Assembly (NCBI RefSeq): GCF_000510645.1
Contig: NZ_KI783301.1
Location: 750,086 to 814,085 of the forward strand
Direction of reading: 5' to 3'
Origin: Thermicanus aegyptius DSM 12793
Lineage (GTDB): Bacteria > Bacillota > Bacilli > Thermicanales > Thermicanaceae
DNA length: 64,000 bases
Shown: in pieces, positions 19,334 to 29,311 of the stretch
Position numbering within the stretch: the first letter of the stretch is position 1
Layout: each line of letters starts with the position of its first letter
Notes under the pieces: generated by a model
The model's input: only the letters and a program-made list of their open reading frames with translations
Databases searched by the model: none
Told to the model about the DNA's origin: nothing
Made by a program: the position numbers and the translations under genes

Positions 19334-20365
19334 ATGACGAAGAAATATCGCGTGGCTGTCGTGGGTGCAACGGGAGCGGTGGGCAGGGAGATGGTTCATC
19401 AATTGGAGGAGCGGAATTTCCCCGTGGGTGATCTTCTTCTCCTTGCTTCCAGCCGTTCTGCAGGTACCACTCTGGAGTTTCATGGAGAATCGGTCCTAGT
19501 GAAGGAGGCTACTCCCGATCAATTTGAAGGGGTAGAGATTGCTCTTTTCAGTGCCGGGGGAAAAGTAAGTAAAATGCTCGCTCCCGAGGCTGTAAAGCGG
19601 GGAGCCGTCGTCATCGATAACTCAAATGCATTTCGCATGGAGGAAGAGGTCCCCCTCGTCGTTCCGGAAGTGAATGAGGGAGAGATCTTTAAACATAAAG
19701 GGATTATTGCCAATCCCAATTGCTCCACGATTCAGATGGTGGTCGCCTTAAAGCCCTTGCGGGATCGTCTTGGGCTTAAACGGGTGATCGTTTCCACCTA
19801 TCAAGCCGTTTCCGGTGCGGGTGCGAAGGCCGTCGCAGAACTTATGGAGGAGTCAAAGGCCATCCTGGCAGGAACCCCTGTGGAAGCGAAGATCCTCCCG
19901 GTCGCTTCTCTCCCGGTGAAGCATCAAATTGCGTTTAATGCCATTCCCCAGATCGACGTTTTTCAAGAGAACGGGTTTACATTGGAAGAGATGAAGATGG
20001 TGAGGGAAACGAAGAAAATTTTTGGGGATCCTTCCATCCAAGTGGCGGCGACCTGTGTACGCATTCCCGTACGCACAGGCCATTCCGAATCGGTCTATGT
20101 GGAGACCAAAGAACCGATTCCGGATCTCGCCGTCGTGAGAAAGTGGCTCACAGAGGCCCCTGGAGTTGTCGTGGTTGATCAACCGGAGGAGCAACGCTAT
20201 CCTATGGCTACCGATGCGGAAGGGAAAAGGGAGGTTTTTGTCGGCAGAATTCGCAAGGACCTTAACAATGATAACGGTCTTCACTTGTGGATCGTTTCCG
20301 ACAATCTCCTGAAGGGTGCGGCATGGAATGCGGTCCAGATTGCCGAACGTTTGATCGCTCGTTAA
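19334..20365 (+). CDS. asd: Aspartate-semialdehyde dehydrogenase
   Basis: Asd reduces aspartyl phosphate to aspartate semialdehyde, the branch point to lysine, diaminopimelate, dipicolinate, threonine and methionine. The 343-residue protein has the NADP-binding GATGAVGREM, the catalytic Cys in NPNCSTIQ and the catalytic His region RTGHSESV. The ATG follows GAGAGAGGG; an in-frame TTG six codons upstream lies within that purine stretch. Confidence 0.96.
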   Translation: MTKKYRVAVVGATGAVGREMVHQLEERNFPVGDLLLLASSRSAGTTLEFHGESVLVKEATPDQFEGVEIALFSAGGKVSKMLAPEAVKRGAVVIDNSNAFRMEEEVPLVVPEVNEGEIFKHKGIIANPNCSTIQMVVALKPLRDRLGLKRVIVSTYQAVSGAGAKAVAELMEESKAILAGTPVEAKILPVASLPVKHQIAFNAIPQIDVFQENGFTLEEMKMVRETKKIFGDPSIQVAATCVRIPVRTGHSESVYVETKEPIPDLAVVRKWLTEAPGVVVVDQPEEQRYPMATDAEGKREVFVGRIRKDLNNDNGLHLWIVSDNLLKGAAWNAVQIAERLIAR

Positions 20366-20488
20366 GAAGCATTTCTCCAAAAGAGAGGGAAAGGTTTCTC
20401 TTTCAGGGAAAATGGACGTTAAAAATCCGTGGCAAACAGGTCCATCCAACCATAGGGGAAAACGGATGGAAAGAACGGAGAGAAGAAG

Positions 20489-21700
20489 ATGGGGATTTTA
20501 GTCCAAAAATTTGGGGGAACCTCCCTTACAGATCACGAACGGAGGGAGCGGGCTTTATTCCATATCCGAAAAGGGAAAGAGAAAGGGTATGATTTGGTTG
20601 TCGTCGTCTCCGCCATGGGTAGAAAGGGTGATCCGTATGCCACGGATACCCTGCTTTCCCTCTTGGAAGACGGGGAGATCCCACCCAGGGAAAAAGATCT
20701 TCTCATGTCGACGGGAGAGGTGATCTCGGCCGCGGTTATGTCGGGAGCTCTTTGGAAAGAAGGGCTTCCGAACACGATCCTGTTGGGAGGACAGGCAGGC
20801 ATCCTGACCAATGACCGATTTGGCAATGCCCTCATCACCGATCTTCGCCCTGAAAGGGTGCGAAAAGAATTGGAAGAAGGGAAGATCGTCATCGTCCCCG
20901 GTTTCCAGGGGATGACCTTGGATGGTGAAATCACAACCCTCGGAAGAGGGGGAAGCGATACGACGGCGACCGCCATTGGGGTCGCCCTCGGCGCGGAATA
21001 TGTAGACATCTTTACCGATGTGGAAGGAATCATGACCGCCGATCCCAGAATTGTTCGTGAAGCCCGCCCCATCGATGTGATGACCTATACGGAGGTTGCC
21101 AATTTAGCGCATCTGGGCGCCAAGGTGATTCATCCCCGGGCGGTGGAGATTGCCATGCAAAAGAATATCCCGATTCGGGTCCGCTCTACCTTTGGCGAAG
21201 GAGAAGGGACGTTGATTACCAGCCTAACCGAGGTGAACCGTTCCCTGGCCGAGGTGAAAGACCGGATCGTAACCGGAGTAACCCAAGTTCCCCACATTAC
21301 CCAGGTAAAGGTGAGGGCCGAGCGTGGTGAGTTTGACCTTCAGCTCAGGGTGTTTAAGGCAATGGCGGAACATGGCATCAGTGTAGATTTCATCAATGTA
21401 AGTCCGAGCGGAGTCGTCTACACCGTCTATGAACATGAAGGAGAGAGAACGAGAAAGATCCTTGCTGAGATGGGTTATGAACCGGAGCTGCTGCCCGGGT
21501 GCGCCAAGGTTTCTGTGGTAGGTGCAGGGATAGCCGGGACCCCGGGAGTGATGGCGAAAATCGTAGAAGCTTTGGTGGAAGAGGAGATTCGCATCCTTCA
21601 ATCGGCCGACTCTCATACCACCATTTGGGTCCTGGTGAAGTTAGAGGATATGAACCGAGCCGTGCGTGCCATTCACAGAAAGTTTCACCTTAATGAATGA
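20489..21700 (+). CDS. dapG: Aspartate kinase (DapG type)
   Basis: DapG phosphorylates aspartate in the first step of the pathway completed by the neighbouring asd and dapA. The 403-residue protein carries KFGGTSL, the GRGGSDTTA nucleotide/substrate loop, the TDVEGIMTADPR segment, and two C-terminal ACT domains that bind feedback inhibitors. The length equals that of the diaminopimelate-sensitive B. subtilis isozyme found at the same locus. Confidence 0.94.
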   Translation: MGILVQKFGGTSLTDHERRERALFHIRKGKEKGYDLVVVVSAMGRKGDPYATDTLLSLLEDGEIPPREKDLLMSTGEVISAAVMSGALWKEGLPNTILLGGQAGILTNDRFGNALITDLRPERVRKELEEGKIVIVPGFQGMTLDGEITTLGRGGSDTTATAIGVALGAEYVDIFTDVEGIMTADPRIVREARPIDVMTYTEVANLAHLGAKVIHPRAVEIAMQKNIPIRVRSTFGEGEGTLITSLTEVNRSLAEVKDRIVTGVTQVPHITQVKVRAERGEFDLQLRVFKAMAEHGISVDFINVSPSGVVYTVYEHEGERTRKILAEMGYEPELLPGCAKVSVVGAGIAGTPGVMAKIVEALVEEEIRILQSADSHTTIWVLVKLEDMNRAVRAIHRKFHLNE

Positions 21701-21761
21701 GGGGCTAAGCCGGGGCCCCCGAATGTATCAGAGGGGATCCCAAAAATAGGAGGAAAATGCG

Positions 21762-22628
21762 ATGGATTTTGGAAGATTGTTAACCGCAATGGTTACACCT
21801 TTCGATGAAGAGCTGGAAATTAACTGGCCGCAGGTCGACCGGTTGGTGGATCACCTCATCGCCACCGGAACCGAAGCGATCGTCGTCGCCGGGACGACCG
21901 GAGAATCTCCTACCTTGACGAAAGAGGAGAAATTGGAACTTTATCGCCGGGTGAAGGAGAGGGCGCATGGGAAAGCCCTGACGATTGCCGGAACCGGGGG
22001 GAACAATACGAAGGAGTCGATTGCTTTAACCAAGAAGGCGGAAGAGATCGGTGTAGACGGGGTGATGCTGGTCGTTCCCTATTACAATAAGCCCTCTCAG
22101 GAAGGGCTTTACCGGCATTTTAAAGCGATTGCAGAAGAAACCTCCCTGCCGATCATGCTCTACAACATTCCAGGCCGGTCCGGAATCAACATGAATGCGG
22201 ATACGGTGCTTCGCTTAAGCTTGCTGCCCAACATCCGGGCGGTAAAGGAAGCGAGTGGGAATTTATCCCAGGTGGCCAAGATCATCGAGGGGACACCGGA
22301 AGATTTTTTGCTTTACAGCGGTGATGATTCCATGCTCCTTCCCATTCTCTCCATCGGCGGACATGGGGTTGTCAGTGTGGCCAGTCATGTGATCGGCAAC
22401 GAGATTCGACGTATGATCAATGCCTTTTTTGCCGGGGATGTGCAGGAAGCGGCCCGCCTTCACAGAAAGAATTTAAAGATCTTCGAGGGTCTCTTTTTTA
22501 CATCGAGTCCTGCACCGGTTAAGGCGGCACTGGAATTGAAAGGGTTTCACGTCGGAGGATTGCGCCTTCCCTTGGTCTCTTTGAGTGAAGAGGAAAGGGA
22601 AAGGGTAAAAGGATTTTTACAGGATTAA
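21762..22628 (+). CDS. dapA: 4-hydroxy-tetrahydrodipicolinate synthase
   Basis: DapA condenses pyruvate with aspartate semialdehyde. Its product feeds lysine, peptidoglycan diaminopimelate and, during sporulation, DpaAB. The 288-residue TIM-barrel protein shows GTTGESPTL, VVPYYNKPSQEG, YNIPGRSGINM and the Schiff-base lysine in AVKEASGN. AGGAGG precedes the ATG. It closes the asd-dapG-dapA unit and is followed by a terminator. Confidence 0.97.
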   Translation: MDFGRLLTAMVTPFDEELEINWPQVDRLVDHLIATGTEAIVVAGTTGESPTLTKEEKLELYRRVKERAHGKALTIAGTGGNNTKESIALTKKAEEIGVDGVMLVVPYYNKPSQEGLYRHFKAIAEETSLPIMLYNIPGRSGINMNADTVLRLSLLPNIRAVKEASGNLSQVAKIIEGTPEDFLLYSGDDSMLLPILSIGGHGVVSVASHVIGNEIRRMINAFFAGDVQEAARLHRKNLKIFEGLFFTSSPAPVKAALELKGFHVGGLRLPLVSLSEEERERVKGFLQD

Positions 22629-22652
22629 ACGACAGAACGAGAAAACGAGTAG

Positions 22653-22688
22653 AGGGAATCTCTTAGGAAATGGGGATTCCCTTTTTTT
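22653..22688 (+). terminator. dapA intrinsic terminator
   Basis: AGGGAATC pairs with GATTCCCT, extended by two more pairs, and is followed by seven T. Confidence 0.88.
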
Positions 22689-22732
22689 AGCATAAGGAGT
22701 TTCTTGAAAAGGGAAAATAGGTTTATCTTACC

Positions 22733-22761
22733 TTGCCAAAAGGGAAAAGAAACTGTATAAT
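22733..22761 (+). promoter_or_regulatory. Predicted sigma-A promoter for the RNase J gene
   Basis: TTGCCA and a consensus TATAAT are 17 nt apart. The leader to the TTG start is about 70 nt. Confidence 0.75.
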
Positions 22762-22836
22762 TAGAGCAAGTGTGATTGGTGCGGCTTCCTTCTTATTGCA
22801 TGTCTGTGACAACTGCATAATTAGGAGGAATGTTAT

Positions 22837-24510
22837 TTGGCCAAAACGAACCAGAAATTGTCAATCTTGGCGATGGGCGGCTTAGGAGAGATTGGCAAGA
22901 ACATGTATGTCATCCGATACGGGGATGATATCGTGGTCATCGATTCTGGTCTCAAATTTCCTGAAGAAGAGATGCTCGGCGTCGATATCGTGATTCCAGA
23001 TATAGCTTACCTGGAAGAGAATCGAGACAAAATCCGAGGCATTCTTCTTACGCATGGTCATGAGGATCACATTGGCGGCTTACCTTATGTGCTGCGCTCC
23101 TTAAATGTCCCTGTCTACGGGACCCGTCTTACGTTAGGATTGGTTGAGGGGAAGCTGAAAGAAACAGGGATCCTTGGAGAAGCAAAGCTTCATGTCATTA
23201 CCAGCTCATCGGAAGTACAACTTGGGTCCATGAAAGCCACATTCTTCCGGACAAACCATAGTATTCCTGATTCGGTGGGGATCGCTTTGGAAACTCCGGA
23301 AGGGATCGTCGTTCACACCGGAGACTTTAAGTTTGACCAGACTCCGGTTCATGAACAACACGCTGAACTTCATAAGATGGCGGAATTGGGAGCCCGGGGT
23401 GTATTATGCCTTCTTTCAGACAGTACCAATGCAGAACGGCCCGGATTTACGGGATCGGAACGTAAAGTGGGAGAAAATCTGAAGGAAATTTTCCTTAATA
23501 CCAAGTCTCGCCTCATCATTTCTACCTTCGCCTCAAATATTCATCGAATTCAGCAGGTTTTTGAAGCCTCTGCATTGGTGGGCCGAAAGGTGACGGTGAT
23601 CGGACGGAGCATGGTAAACGTAGTAAATACTGCCAAGGAATTGGGGTATTTGCAGGTTCCTGAAGGGATGCTGGTGGATCCGGAGGAGATCAGCCAGCTG
23701 CCCGCCGAAAAAGTCGTGATCCTTTCCACAGGAAGCCAGGGAGAACCGATGTCCGCTTTAACCCGTATGGCGAGGAATACCCATCGGACGATCGATATTC
23801 TTCCGGGAGATACGGTGATTATTGCCGCCACACCGATCCCCGGAAATGAGAAATATGTCGCCCGCACCGTAGACCAGCTCTTCCGTCTGGGTGCGGACGT
23901 GATCTACGGCCCAGGTTCGGAGACGGGGGTTCACGTTTCAGGACATGGGAGTCAGGAAGAGTTGAAACTGATGTTAAACTTGATTCGCCCCAAATTCTTT
24001 ATCCCTGTCCATGGGGAGTATCGTATGCTGCGGAAGCACGCTTTGCTTGCCATGGAGGTAGGGGTGCCCAAAGAGAACATTTTTATCGTGGACAACGGGG
24101 ATGTGGTGGAATTTCAACATGGGAAAGCCCGCCTGGGGGGTAAGGTTCCGGCCGGTAATGTGTTGATCGATGGCCTTGGAGTAGGCGATGTGGGAAATAT
24201 CGTCCTGCGGGACCGAAAGCTGCTCTCCCAGGATGGGATTTTGGTTGTCGTCGTCACCCTAAGCAAACAAAAAGGCGTGATCCTCTCCGGCCCCGATATT
24301 ATCTCACGGGGATTCGTTTATGTCCGCGAATCCGAACCTCTTTTGGAAGAGGCGAATCGCATTGTTACCAATACGTTAAATAAGTGCATGCAGGAAAACG
24401 TCAACGAATGGACTTCGCTAAAGAATAACGTGAAGGAAGCGTTAGGCCGTTTTCTCTATGAACAGACTCGAAGAAGGCCGATGATCCTACCTATCATCAT
24501 GGAGGTATAA
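22837..24510 (+). CDS. rnjB: Ribonuclease J (rnjB locus)
   Basis: RNase J is a metallo-beta-lactamase/beta-CASP ribonuclease with 5'-3' exo- and endonuclease activity. The 557-residue protein has the full zinc motif HGHEDHIGG, HTGDFKFDQTP, SDSTNAERPG and the beta-CASP segment PVHGEYRML. The position after dapA is that of RNase J2 in B. subtilis, but J2 there has a degenerate HGHDEN-type motif, while this protein keeps all metal ligands. The TTG start has TTAGGAGGAA upstream. Confidence 0.92.
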   Translation: MAKTNQKLSILAMGGLGEIGKNMYVIRYGDDIVVIDSGLKFPEEEMLGVDIVIPDIAYLEENRDKIRGILLTHGHEDHIGGLPYVLRSLNVPVYGTRLTLGLVEGKLKETGILGEAKLHVITSSSEVQLGSMKATFFRTNHSIPDSVGIALETPEGIVVHTGDFKFDQTPVHEQHAELHKMAELGARGVLCLLSDSTNAERPGFTGSERKVGENLKEIFLNTKSRLIISTFASNIHRIQQVFEASALVGRKVTVIGRSMVNVVNTAKELGYLQVPEGMLVDPEEISQLPAEKVVILSTGSQGEPMSALTRMARNTHRTIDILPGDTVIIAATPIPGNEKYVARTVDQLFRLGADVIYGPGSETGVHVSGHGSQEELKLMLNLIRPKFFIPVHGEYRMLRKHALLAMEVGVPKENIFIVDNGDVVEFQHGKARLGGKVPAGNVLIDGLGVGDVGNIVLRDRKLLSQDGILVVVVTLSKQKGVILSGPDIISRGFVYVRESEPLLEEANRIVTNTLNKCMQENVNEWTSLKNNVKEALGRFLYEQTRRRPMILPIIMEV

Positions 24511-24549
24511 GGGGGAACATCCGGAAAAAAGAAACGCCCACACACGAAC

Positions 24550-24584
24550 GCCAAGTGCCCCGTAAAGGGGCATTTGGCTTTTTT
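24550..24584 (+). terminator. rnjB intrinsic terminator
   Basis: A 12-bp stem (GCCAAGTGCCCC with GGGGCATTTGGC, one G-U) is followed by six T. Confidence 0.93.
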
Positions 24585-24646
24585 ACGCATACTCCTCTTT
24601 TTTATTTCTCATACTAACCTTATGAGTTTAGAAGGAGGGAAAAAAG

Positions 24647-25426
24647 ATGGGAAATCATAGGGAAGAGGGACTCCGCCAAGAAGCCGTTCCTGCTCCCGGG
24701 GAGAATCCCCCTGAACCCGGCCACCCCCCCTTTACGAGGGAAAAGGATGGGACGATTGAGGCGATCCGCCATTTCGGGCAAACGGCTCTCCCCCAGCCGG
24801 AGATGAATATCTACTCCCTTTCCATCGTTGGACAGATTGAAGGGCACATCCAGCTGCCTCCCCAAAATAAAACGACGAAATACGAGCATCTGATCCCTCA
24901 GTTGGTTGCGGCGGAACAAAATCAGAGAATTGAAGGAATCTTGATCCTTCTCAACACGGTGGGAGGGGATGTGGAAGCGGGTCTTGCCATCGCCGAAATG
25001 ATTGCCTCTTTAAGCAAACCTACCGTTGCGGTGGTGATCGGCGGGGGACACAGCATCGGTGTTCCCATAGCCGTCGCTGCAGATTATTCTTTTATCGCAG
25101 AGACCGCCACCATGACCATCCACCCCATCCGACTGACCGGATTGGTGATAGGAGTCCCGCAAACCTTCGAATACCTGGATAAGATGCAGGAGCGGATCAT
25201 TCATTTTGTAACGAAGCATTCACGGATTAAGGAGGAGAAGTTTCGCGAAATGATGTTTAAAACAGGGGAGTTGACCCGGGATGTGGGGACCAATGTGGCC
25301 GGGCCCGATGCGGTTCGCATGGGGCTTATCGATGCCATCGGAGGGATTGGGGATGCGGTGCAGGAATTAAACCGCCGGATTCAAGAAAAAAGGAGAGAGA
25401 AGGAAGGAGAACGTGTGGTTCAATGA
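24647..25426 (+). CDS. tepA: ClpP-like protease TepA
   Basis: TepA is a ClpP/SppA-fold serine protease relative linked in B. subtilis to degradation of spore small acid-soluble proteins and to secretion. The 259-residue protein has [15 protein letters not shown], the nucleophile loop GGGHSIGVP and the His-containing [11 protein letters not shown]. The N-terminal ~45 residues are Pro/Glu-rich and variable. GAAGGAGGG precedes the ATG. It lies upstream of ylzJ and spoIIIE as in B. subtilis. Confidence 0.92.
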   Translation: MGNHREEGLRQEAVPAPGENPPEPGHPPFTREKDGTIEAIRHFGQTALPQPEMNIYSLSIVGQIEGHIQLPPQNKTTKYEHLIPQLVAAEQNQRIEGILILLNTVGGDVEAGLAIAEMIASLSKPTVAVVIGGGHSIGVPIAVAADYSFIAETATMTIHPIRLTGLVIGVPQTFEYLDKMQERIIHFVTKHSRIKEEKFREMMFKTGELTRDVGTNVAGPDAVRMGLIDAIGGIGDAVQELNRRIQEKRREKEGERVVQ

Positions 25427-25463
25427 AACAGGAGAATAGTAAAGAAGAAAGGGGATGCGCGGG

Positions 25464-25712
25464 ATGAACCAAGGGTTGGGACTCCCCATCGTTTTTGACT
25501 CCCTCCTCCCTGCGGAGTATGTGTGGAAAGATTTTGACGCCATGTCCAATAAAGTATACCAGGAGATTCAGGAGGGAGAGAGAACCTTAATCATCGAGGA
25601 ATTTTCCCCCGGGGAGGCCCAGGTGGTCCGTCTCATCAGCCCCAGGGCGGAGGATTATCTCCTGCCGAACTTCACCCCCGGAACAAGGATTACGGCCCGC
25701 TATACCTTTTAG
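25464..25712 (+). CDS. ylzJ: YlzJ-like small protein
   Basis: This 82-residue protein of unknown function belongs to the YlzJ-like family, conserved between tepA and spoIIIE in spore formers. A family-like LPAEYVW segment lies near the N-terminus and the C-terminal half shows alternating hydrophobic residues. The second of two close ATG codons is chosen because AAAGGGG sits 8-9 nt before it; the first abuts the ribosome site. No membrane segment is visible. Confidence 0.75.
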   Translation: MNQGLGLPIVFDSLLPAEYVWKDFDAMSNKVYQEIQEGERTLIIEEFSPGEAQVVRLISPRAEDYLLPNFTPGTRITARYTF

Positions 25713-25727
25713 AGGATGAACCGCCTG

Positions 25728-25736
25728 TGATATAAT
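25728..25736 (+). promoter_or_regulatory. Extended -10 promoter element before spoIIIE
   Basis: TGATATAAT is a consensus extended -10. The -35 region is poor. A start near 25743 would leave almost no leader before the earliest spoIIIE start codons, favouring the TTG at 25758. Confidence 0.5.
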
Positions 25737-25745
25737 GGGGGACAG

Positions 25746-28040
25746 GTGGTGGTTCGATTGTCCCGAAAACGTAAAAAAAGAAAGTGGAGCATCGAGGCTC
25801 GTTATGAACTGTATGGACTTCTTCTCATCCTGCTAAGCATCTTGGCGGCGACCAAATGGGGAGCCGTCGGACGGGCCCTCCGTTATCTCCTTCGTTTTTT
25901 GGCGGGGAATTGGGAATTCTTATTACTCCCTTATCTGATCGGTGTGGGCTTTTTCGTCATGATCCGGAGAAAATGGCCTTCTTTTCGCTCCTGGAGAATG
26001 ATCGGTGGTCTTCTTATCTTTCTTTCCATCCTCATTTTTGCCCATCTTGATCTCTATCAAGGGTTAACCCAGTCAGGGAGCCTAGCTCCGAATATATGGA
26101 ACGATACATTGGATCGAATCTTGGCTGAGCAGGCGGGGCCCCAGAAAGCCATTGGCGGAGGCTTGACCGGTGCTTTCTTTTTTATGATCCTTTATTATCT
26201 CTTCGGTTACTATGGAGCTCTCCTTTTCACGTCTCTCCTCGCCCTTGCAGGGCTTATGTTCTTAACCGGCTTCACGTTGAAAAAGGGGGCGATCTGGATC
26301 AGAAGTTTGGCGACCCAGATCCAATCCCTCTTTGCCCAAGGATTTATACGGCTTGGGCACTTCCTAAAGGGAAAGTTGATCTTTTCCGCTCAAAAACGGG
26401 ATCAATCCTCCACGGAAGAAGGTTCTTCGTCCGAAAAACCGGTGATCGTCGATTTCGCCCAGCGAATCCATACGGAACGGGAAAAATTAGGGACGGAGGA
26501 TCGAATCCCTTCGGAAGAAGGGAAGATCATCCAAGGTTCCCTTCCTTTGTGGGAGGAAGAAAAGGAAGAGAGTAAACGGGAAAAAGAAGTGGAAGAGGAA
26601 ATGAGGGAGGGAGAAGAAGATCTCCAGGGAAGAGAATTCCATTCTTATGATCTTCCTCCCTATACCCTCCTGGATAAACCGAAACGACTCCCCAGTCGGG
26701 AATCTCGGGATATTGCCAACAATATCCAAAAATTGGAACAAACCTTAAAAAGTTTTGGGGTTCAGGCACGAATAACCAATGTGCATCGGGGACCGGCGGT
26801 AACCCGCTATGAATTGCAGCCGGATATCGGTGTAAAGGTGAGCCGTATCGTGAACCTGACCGATGATATTGCCCTGGCGTTGGCGGCAAAGGATATCCGC
26901 ATGGAAGCCCCGATTCCTGGGAAAGCGGCGATCGGGATCGAAGTGCCCAATGAACACGTCTCACTCGTTACCCTGCGGGAAGTTTTGGAATCGGCACCTT
27001 TCCATGAATCCTCTTCCCGCCTCACGATCGCCTTGGGAAGGGATATTTCTGGAGAGCCCATTGTGGGGGATTTGGCGAAAATGCCCCATCTCCTTGTGGC
27101 GGGGGCGACGGGAAGCGGGAAGAGCGTCTGCATCAATTCCATCATCTCCAGTATTTTATTTAAGGCCCGACCCGATGAAGTGAAATTTATCATGGTAGAC
27201 CCCAAAATGGTGGAGCTCTCCATCTACAACGGTGTTCCCCATCTATTAACACCGGTGGTAACCGATCCAAAGAAAGCCTCCTTCGCCCTTCGCAAAGTGG
27301 TGCAAGAGATGGAGAGACGGTATGAGCTTTTTGCCCATGCAGGTGCAAAGGATCTTGATCGATATAATCAGATGGGCGGACATCCCCCTTTGCCTTATAT
27401 TGTGGTGATTGTAGATGAATTGGCGGACCTGATGATGGTCTCCCCTGCCGATGTGGAAGACTCGATTACGCGTTTGGCCCAGAAAGCGAGAGCTGCGGGG
27501 ATTCACCTCATCCTGGCCACCCAACGTCCTTCCGTAGATGTGATCACCGGGGTGATTAAAGCAAACATTCCCTCCCGCATCGCCTTTGGGGTATCATCCC
27601 AGGTTGATTCCCGGACGATCCTGGACATGGCCGGGGCAGAAAAATTGTTGGGAAAGGGGGACATGCTCTATCTTCCTGTGGGATCCGCTAAAGTGACCCG
27701 AATTCAAGGGTGTTTTGTGAGCGACAGGGAGGTGGAAGCCTTGGTAGAGTTTATTAAAAAACAAGGAGAGCCCCACTATGCGGAAGAGCTTGTGACAGGA
27801 GAAGGGGAAGAGACGACGGAGCCTTCCATGGAAGATGATCTTTATGAGAAAGCCGTCCAATTGGTGATCGAAAGCCAGACGGCCTCCGTCTCTCTCTTAC
27901 AGCGGCGCTTTCGGGTGGGGTATGCACGGGCTGCCCGGCTCATTGATATGATGGAGGCCAATGGGATCGTCGGTCCCTATGAAGGGAGTAAACCGAGGGA
28001 GGTTTTGGTCAGCAAACGGGATGAAAGCCAAATTTCGTGA
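25746..28040 (+). CDS. spoIIIE: DNA translocase SpoIIIE/FtsK
   Basis: SpoIIIE is a membrane-anchored DNA pump that moves the chromosome through the division or sporulation septum. The 764-residue protein has four to five N-terminal membrane segments (about residues 20-175), a charged linker, the motor domain with Walker A GATGSGKS (near residue 454) and Walker [11 protein letters not shown], and a C-terminal winged-helix gamma domain. Start choice is uncertain: GTG codons at 25746 and 25749 or TTG at 25758. The TTG gives [10 protein letters not shown], close to known N-termini, and fits the promoter. Confidence 0.94.
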   Translation: MVVRLSRKRKKRKWSIEARYELYGLLLILLSILAATKWGAVGRALRYLLRFLAGNWEFLLLPYLIGVGFFVMIRRKWPSFRSWRMIGGLLIFLSILIFAHLDLYQGLTQSGSLAPNIWNDTLDRILAEQAGPQKAIGGGLTGAFFFMILYYLFGYYGALLFTSLLALAGLMFLTGFTLKKGAIWIRSLATQIQSLFAQGFIRLGHFLKGKLIFSAQKRDQSSTEEGSSSEKPVIVDFAQRIHTEREKLGTEDRIPSEEGKIIQGSLPLWEEEKEESKREKEVEEEMREGEEDLQGREFHSYDLPPYTLLDKPKRLPSRESRDIANNIQKLEQTLKSFGVQARITNVHRGPAVTRYELQPDIGVKVSRIVNLTDDIALALAAKDIRMEAPIPGKAAIGIEVPNEHVSLVTLREVLESAPFHESSSRLTIALGRDISGEPIVGDLAKMPHLLVAGATGSGKSVCINSIISSILFKARPDEVKFIMVDPKMVELSIYNGVPHLLTPVVTDPKKASFALRKVVQEMERRYELFAHAGAKDLDRYNQMGGHPPLPYIVVIVDELADLMMVSPADVEDSITRLAQKARAAGIHLILATQRPSVDVITGVIKANIPSRIAFGVSSQVDSRTILDMAGAEKLLGKGDMLYLPVGSAKVTRIQGCFVSDREVEALVEFIKKQGEPHYAEELVTGEGEETTEPSMEDDLYEKAVQLVIESQTASVSLLQRRFRVGYARAARLIDMMEANGIVGPYEGSKPREVLVSKRDESQIS

Positions 28041-28170
28041 GAGATCTCATCCGCGCAACCGCATTCGACATGATCGCCAATTTTCGCTTTTCTCTTTGTC
28101 CAAAAAATGATAAGATACCATTGTTCACGAGATCTTACATAAACGACCTTAAAAATAGGGGGTAGAACCG

Positions 28171-29229
28171 ATGAAAAAATGGATTTCCGCCTTGGGAATT
28201 CTGGCGCTCGTTGCCACCCTCATTCTGGCAGCATGTGGAACTTCCGGAAACCAGGGGAATCAAGGGGCGTCGGATCAAGGGCAGCAGGGAGCAACCAACG
28301 ACCAAAAACCGGCCGAGCAGAAGAAAACCTTTAAAGTGGGGATGGTGACCGACGTCGGCGGTGTGAACGACAACTCTTTCAACCAGAGCGCATGGGAAGG
28401 TTTGCAGCAGTTCGCCAAGGATACCGGTGCCGAGGTGAAATACGCCCAGAGCACCAGCGATACCGATTATATCCCTAACTTGAACGATTTCGTGAAAAAC
28501 GGGTATGACCTGACCTGGGGAATCGGCTATCTTATGGCAGACCATGTGAAGCAGGTTGCGGAACAGAATCCGAATGCCAAATTGGCCATTATCGACGGAG
28601 TGGTGGAAGGCCCGCAGAATGTAGAGTCGGTCACCTTTTCCGAAAATGAAGGTTCCTTCTTGGTGGGGGTTGTTGCAGGACTGATGACCAAGACCAACAA
28701 GATCGGTTTTGTCGGCGGAATGGAAATCCCGGTCATCAAGAGATTTGAGGCAGGATTTAAGGCCGGGGTTGCCGCGGTGAACCCCAAGGCGGAAGTGATC
28801 ATTAACTACACGGGCGCTTTTGATAAGCCGGATGAAGGAAAGGCGGCGGCAGCTTCCATCTATGACGCAGGGGCGGACATTATCTTCCATGCTTCCGGGA
28901 AAACGGGCGATGGGGTCTTTGGAGAAGCAAACGATCGTTTGAAGAATGGAAAACAAGTTTGGGTGATCGGTGTAGACCGGGATCAGCGGGATCTTGGCCC
29001 GGATATTACCCTCACTTCCATGATGAAACGGGTGGATGTAGCGGTTCAGACGATTTCCAAGGCAACGATGGATGGGAATTTCAAAGGTGGAGTAACCACG
29101 CTGGGTTTGAAAGATAACGCGGTGGGACTCCCAGCAGATAATCCCCACGTTCCAAAGGAAGTTTTGGATAAAGTGGCTGAATATCAACAAAAGATTATAA
29201 AGGGCGAAATCACAGTCCCGCAAGAATAA
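28171..29229 (+). CDS. nupN: BMP-family nucleoside-binding lipoprotein
   Basis: This is the substrate-binding lipoprotein of a nucleoside ABC importer. The 352-residue protein has a lipobox ending LAAC with the lipidated Cys at residue 22, a Gln/Asn/Gly-rich tether, and the BMP signature KVGMVTDVGGVNDNSFNQSAW, whose core is readily recognised. The three following genes encode the ATPase and two permeases. AGGGGGT is the ribosome site. A hairpin after the gene probably raises its level over the transporter genes. Confidence 0.93.
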   Translation: MKKWISALGILALVATLILAACGTSGNQGNQGASDQGQQGATNDQKPAEQKKTFKVGMVTDVGGVNDNSFNQSAWEGLQQFAKDTGAEVKYAQSTSDTDYIPNLNDFVKNGYDLTWGIGYLMADHVKQVAEQNPNAKLAIIDGVVEGPQNVESVTFSENEGSFLVGVVAGLMTKTNKIGFVGGMEIPVIKRFEAGFKAGVAAVNPKAEVIINYTGAFDKPDEGKAAAASIYDAGADIIFHASGKTGDGVFGEANDRLKNGKQVWVIGVDRDQRDLGPDITLTSMMKRVDVAVQTISKATMDGNFKGGVTTLGLKDNAVGLPADNPHVPKEVLDKVAEYQQKIIKGEITVPQE

Positions 29230-29247
29230 AAGAGGCGGGCAAATCGG

Positions 29248-29285
29248 AGAAGGCTAGTCCCTGTTGAGAACTAGCCTTCTTTTCT
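29248..29285 (+). terminator. Intra-operon terminator after the binding-protein gene
   Basis: An 11-bp stem (AGAAGGCTAGT with ACTAGCCTTCT) is followed by a TTTCTCTC tract. Partial termination here would give more lipoprotein mRNA than transporter mRNA. Confidence 0.8.
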
Positions 29286-29311
29286 CTCATCTCACGGAAA
29301 AAGGTGATTGA

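Noticed and set aside
28060-28110. CodY-type box ahead of the nucleoside importer
   Set aside because: AATTTTC is followed by a poor second half; too many mismatches to claim.
28135-29223. 362-residue minus-strand frame opposite the BMP lipoprotein gene
   Set aside because: The plus-strand gene has a lipobox, family motifs and operon partners; the antisense frame resembles no protein.
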